From Lepidodermella squamata (Eukaryota; Gastrotricha), in the NCBI GenBank assembly GCA_047495785.1, contig JBLDXI010000021.1, positions 1,054,001 to 1,118,000 on the forward strand: a stretch of 64,000 nucleotides of DNA, read 5' to 3'. Shown one piece after another: positions 63,801-64,000 of this stretch (within the stretch, counting starts at the first letter, position 1; the number at the start of each line of letters is the position of its first letter). The notes under the pieces were generated by a model. The model was given only the letters and a program-made list of their open reading frames with translations, was not told where the DNA came from and did no database searches. Position numbers and translations under genes: made by a program.

Positions 63801-64000
63801 GCAAATCCTTGAGCAACGGCCTGTAATCGACTGATCCGGGTTGAGAAGGCCGCAATTGGCGAAGAAAAATGCTGAAAAATCAGGATAAGCCAAGCTTTTA
63901 AGCTGGATTCAAAATTTACTTATAAATTGGCCCATTCGGCAAGGGTTCAGAAACGTAGGCCTTGCCAGAAGGGGATAAAGCAGCGGCTTGGCTTTCCATC
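60856..64000 (-). CDS. kainate-type ionotropic glutamate receptor (5' end outside window)
   Basis: Exons 64000-63920 (partial), 63871-63505, 63453-63390, 63320-63244, 63192-62746, 62695-62660, 62603-62073 and 61791-60856. The window holds the end of the amino-terminal domain, the whole ligand-binding domain, three membrane segments plus the pore loop, and a long cytoplasmic tail. Ligand contacts are present: APLTITYIRE (Pro, Thr, Arg), GSTMIFFK (Ser/Thr) and FLMEST (Glu). The pore reads SLMQQGCD, with unedited Gln at the Q/R site, followed by the gate SYTANLAAFLT. The 36-base exon 62695-62660 encodes KADVAIAPLTIT. The donor of the 63453-63390 exon (GTTTAC) is the least certain boundary. Glutamate-gated cation channel at synapses. 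Confidence 0.93.

Overview
The window is animal nuclear DNA. Genes are cut by very short introns (mostly 45-60 bp) with GT..AG borders and T-rich acceptors, there are no operons, and the recognisable proteins are metazoan: a paired-like homeobox gene of the Pitx type, a kainate-type ionotropic glutamate receptor, C-type lectin, sushi and EGF-like domains, and GPI-type carbonic anhydrases. Compact introns and gene content suggest a small-genome invertebrate, perhaps ecdysozoan; the species cannot be fixed from sequence alone.

Layout. 1-913: 3' truncated carbonic anhydrase-like gene on the minus strand (CA-A). 1.65-3.36 kb: nested inverted-repeat element. 3.86-5.30 kb: helical-repeat/J-domain protein. 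7.06-43.54 kb: an uninterrupted tandem array of 17 alpha-carbonic anhydrase (alpha-CA) units (CA-B to CA-R; 15 plus, 2 minus), with CA-I a pseudogene. 44.2-49.4 kb, minus: a seven-exon gene joining a signal peptide, many ankyrin repeats, three sushi-like modules and more ankyrin repeats. 50.4-53.2 kb: secreted EGF/C-type-lectin protein. 54.88-55.39 kb: intronless hypothetical gene. 56.9-59.7 kb: Pitx-like homeobox gene. 60.86-64.0 kb, minus: kainate-type glutamate receptor, running off the right edge. All exon models were joined by hand from splice sites and keep frame throughout.

The array is the core of the window. Reading the three zinc-ligand positions (His94, His96, His119 in human CA II numbering) across units shows a spatial pattern: CA-B, C, E, F, G, H, J and R keep all three; CA-D and CA-Q have lost only the first; CA-A, K, L, M, N, O and P have lost the first and carry Gln for the third. 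Intact genes fill 7-24 kb, and zinc-site-deficient ones fill 24-41 kb plus the left edge. Intron positions define sublineages, including a one-base shift of an intron inside a Cys codon shared by CA-E to CA-J. C-termini vary from GPI-type hydrophobic tails to Gly/Asn/Leu-rich, Pro/Gln/Asn-rich or short tails, so these products probably act outside the cell, some as enzymes and some as non-catalytic CA-fold proteins.

Several non-autonomous DNA transposons with readable ends and target duplications sit between or inside genes: a TTAA-flanked piggyBac-like element in the 3' flank of the CA-I pseudogene, TA-flanked mariner-like elements, an hAT-like element with 8-bp duplications, and nested palindromic elements.
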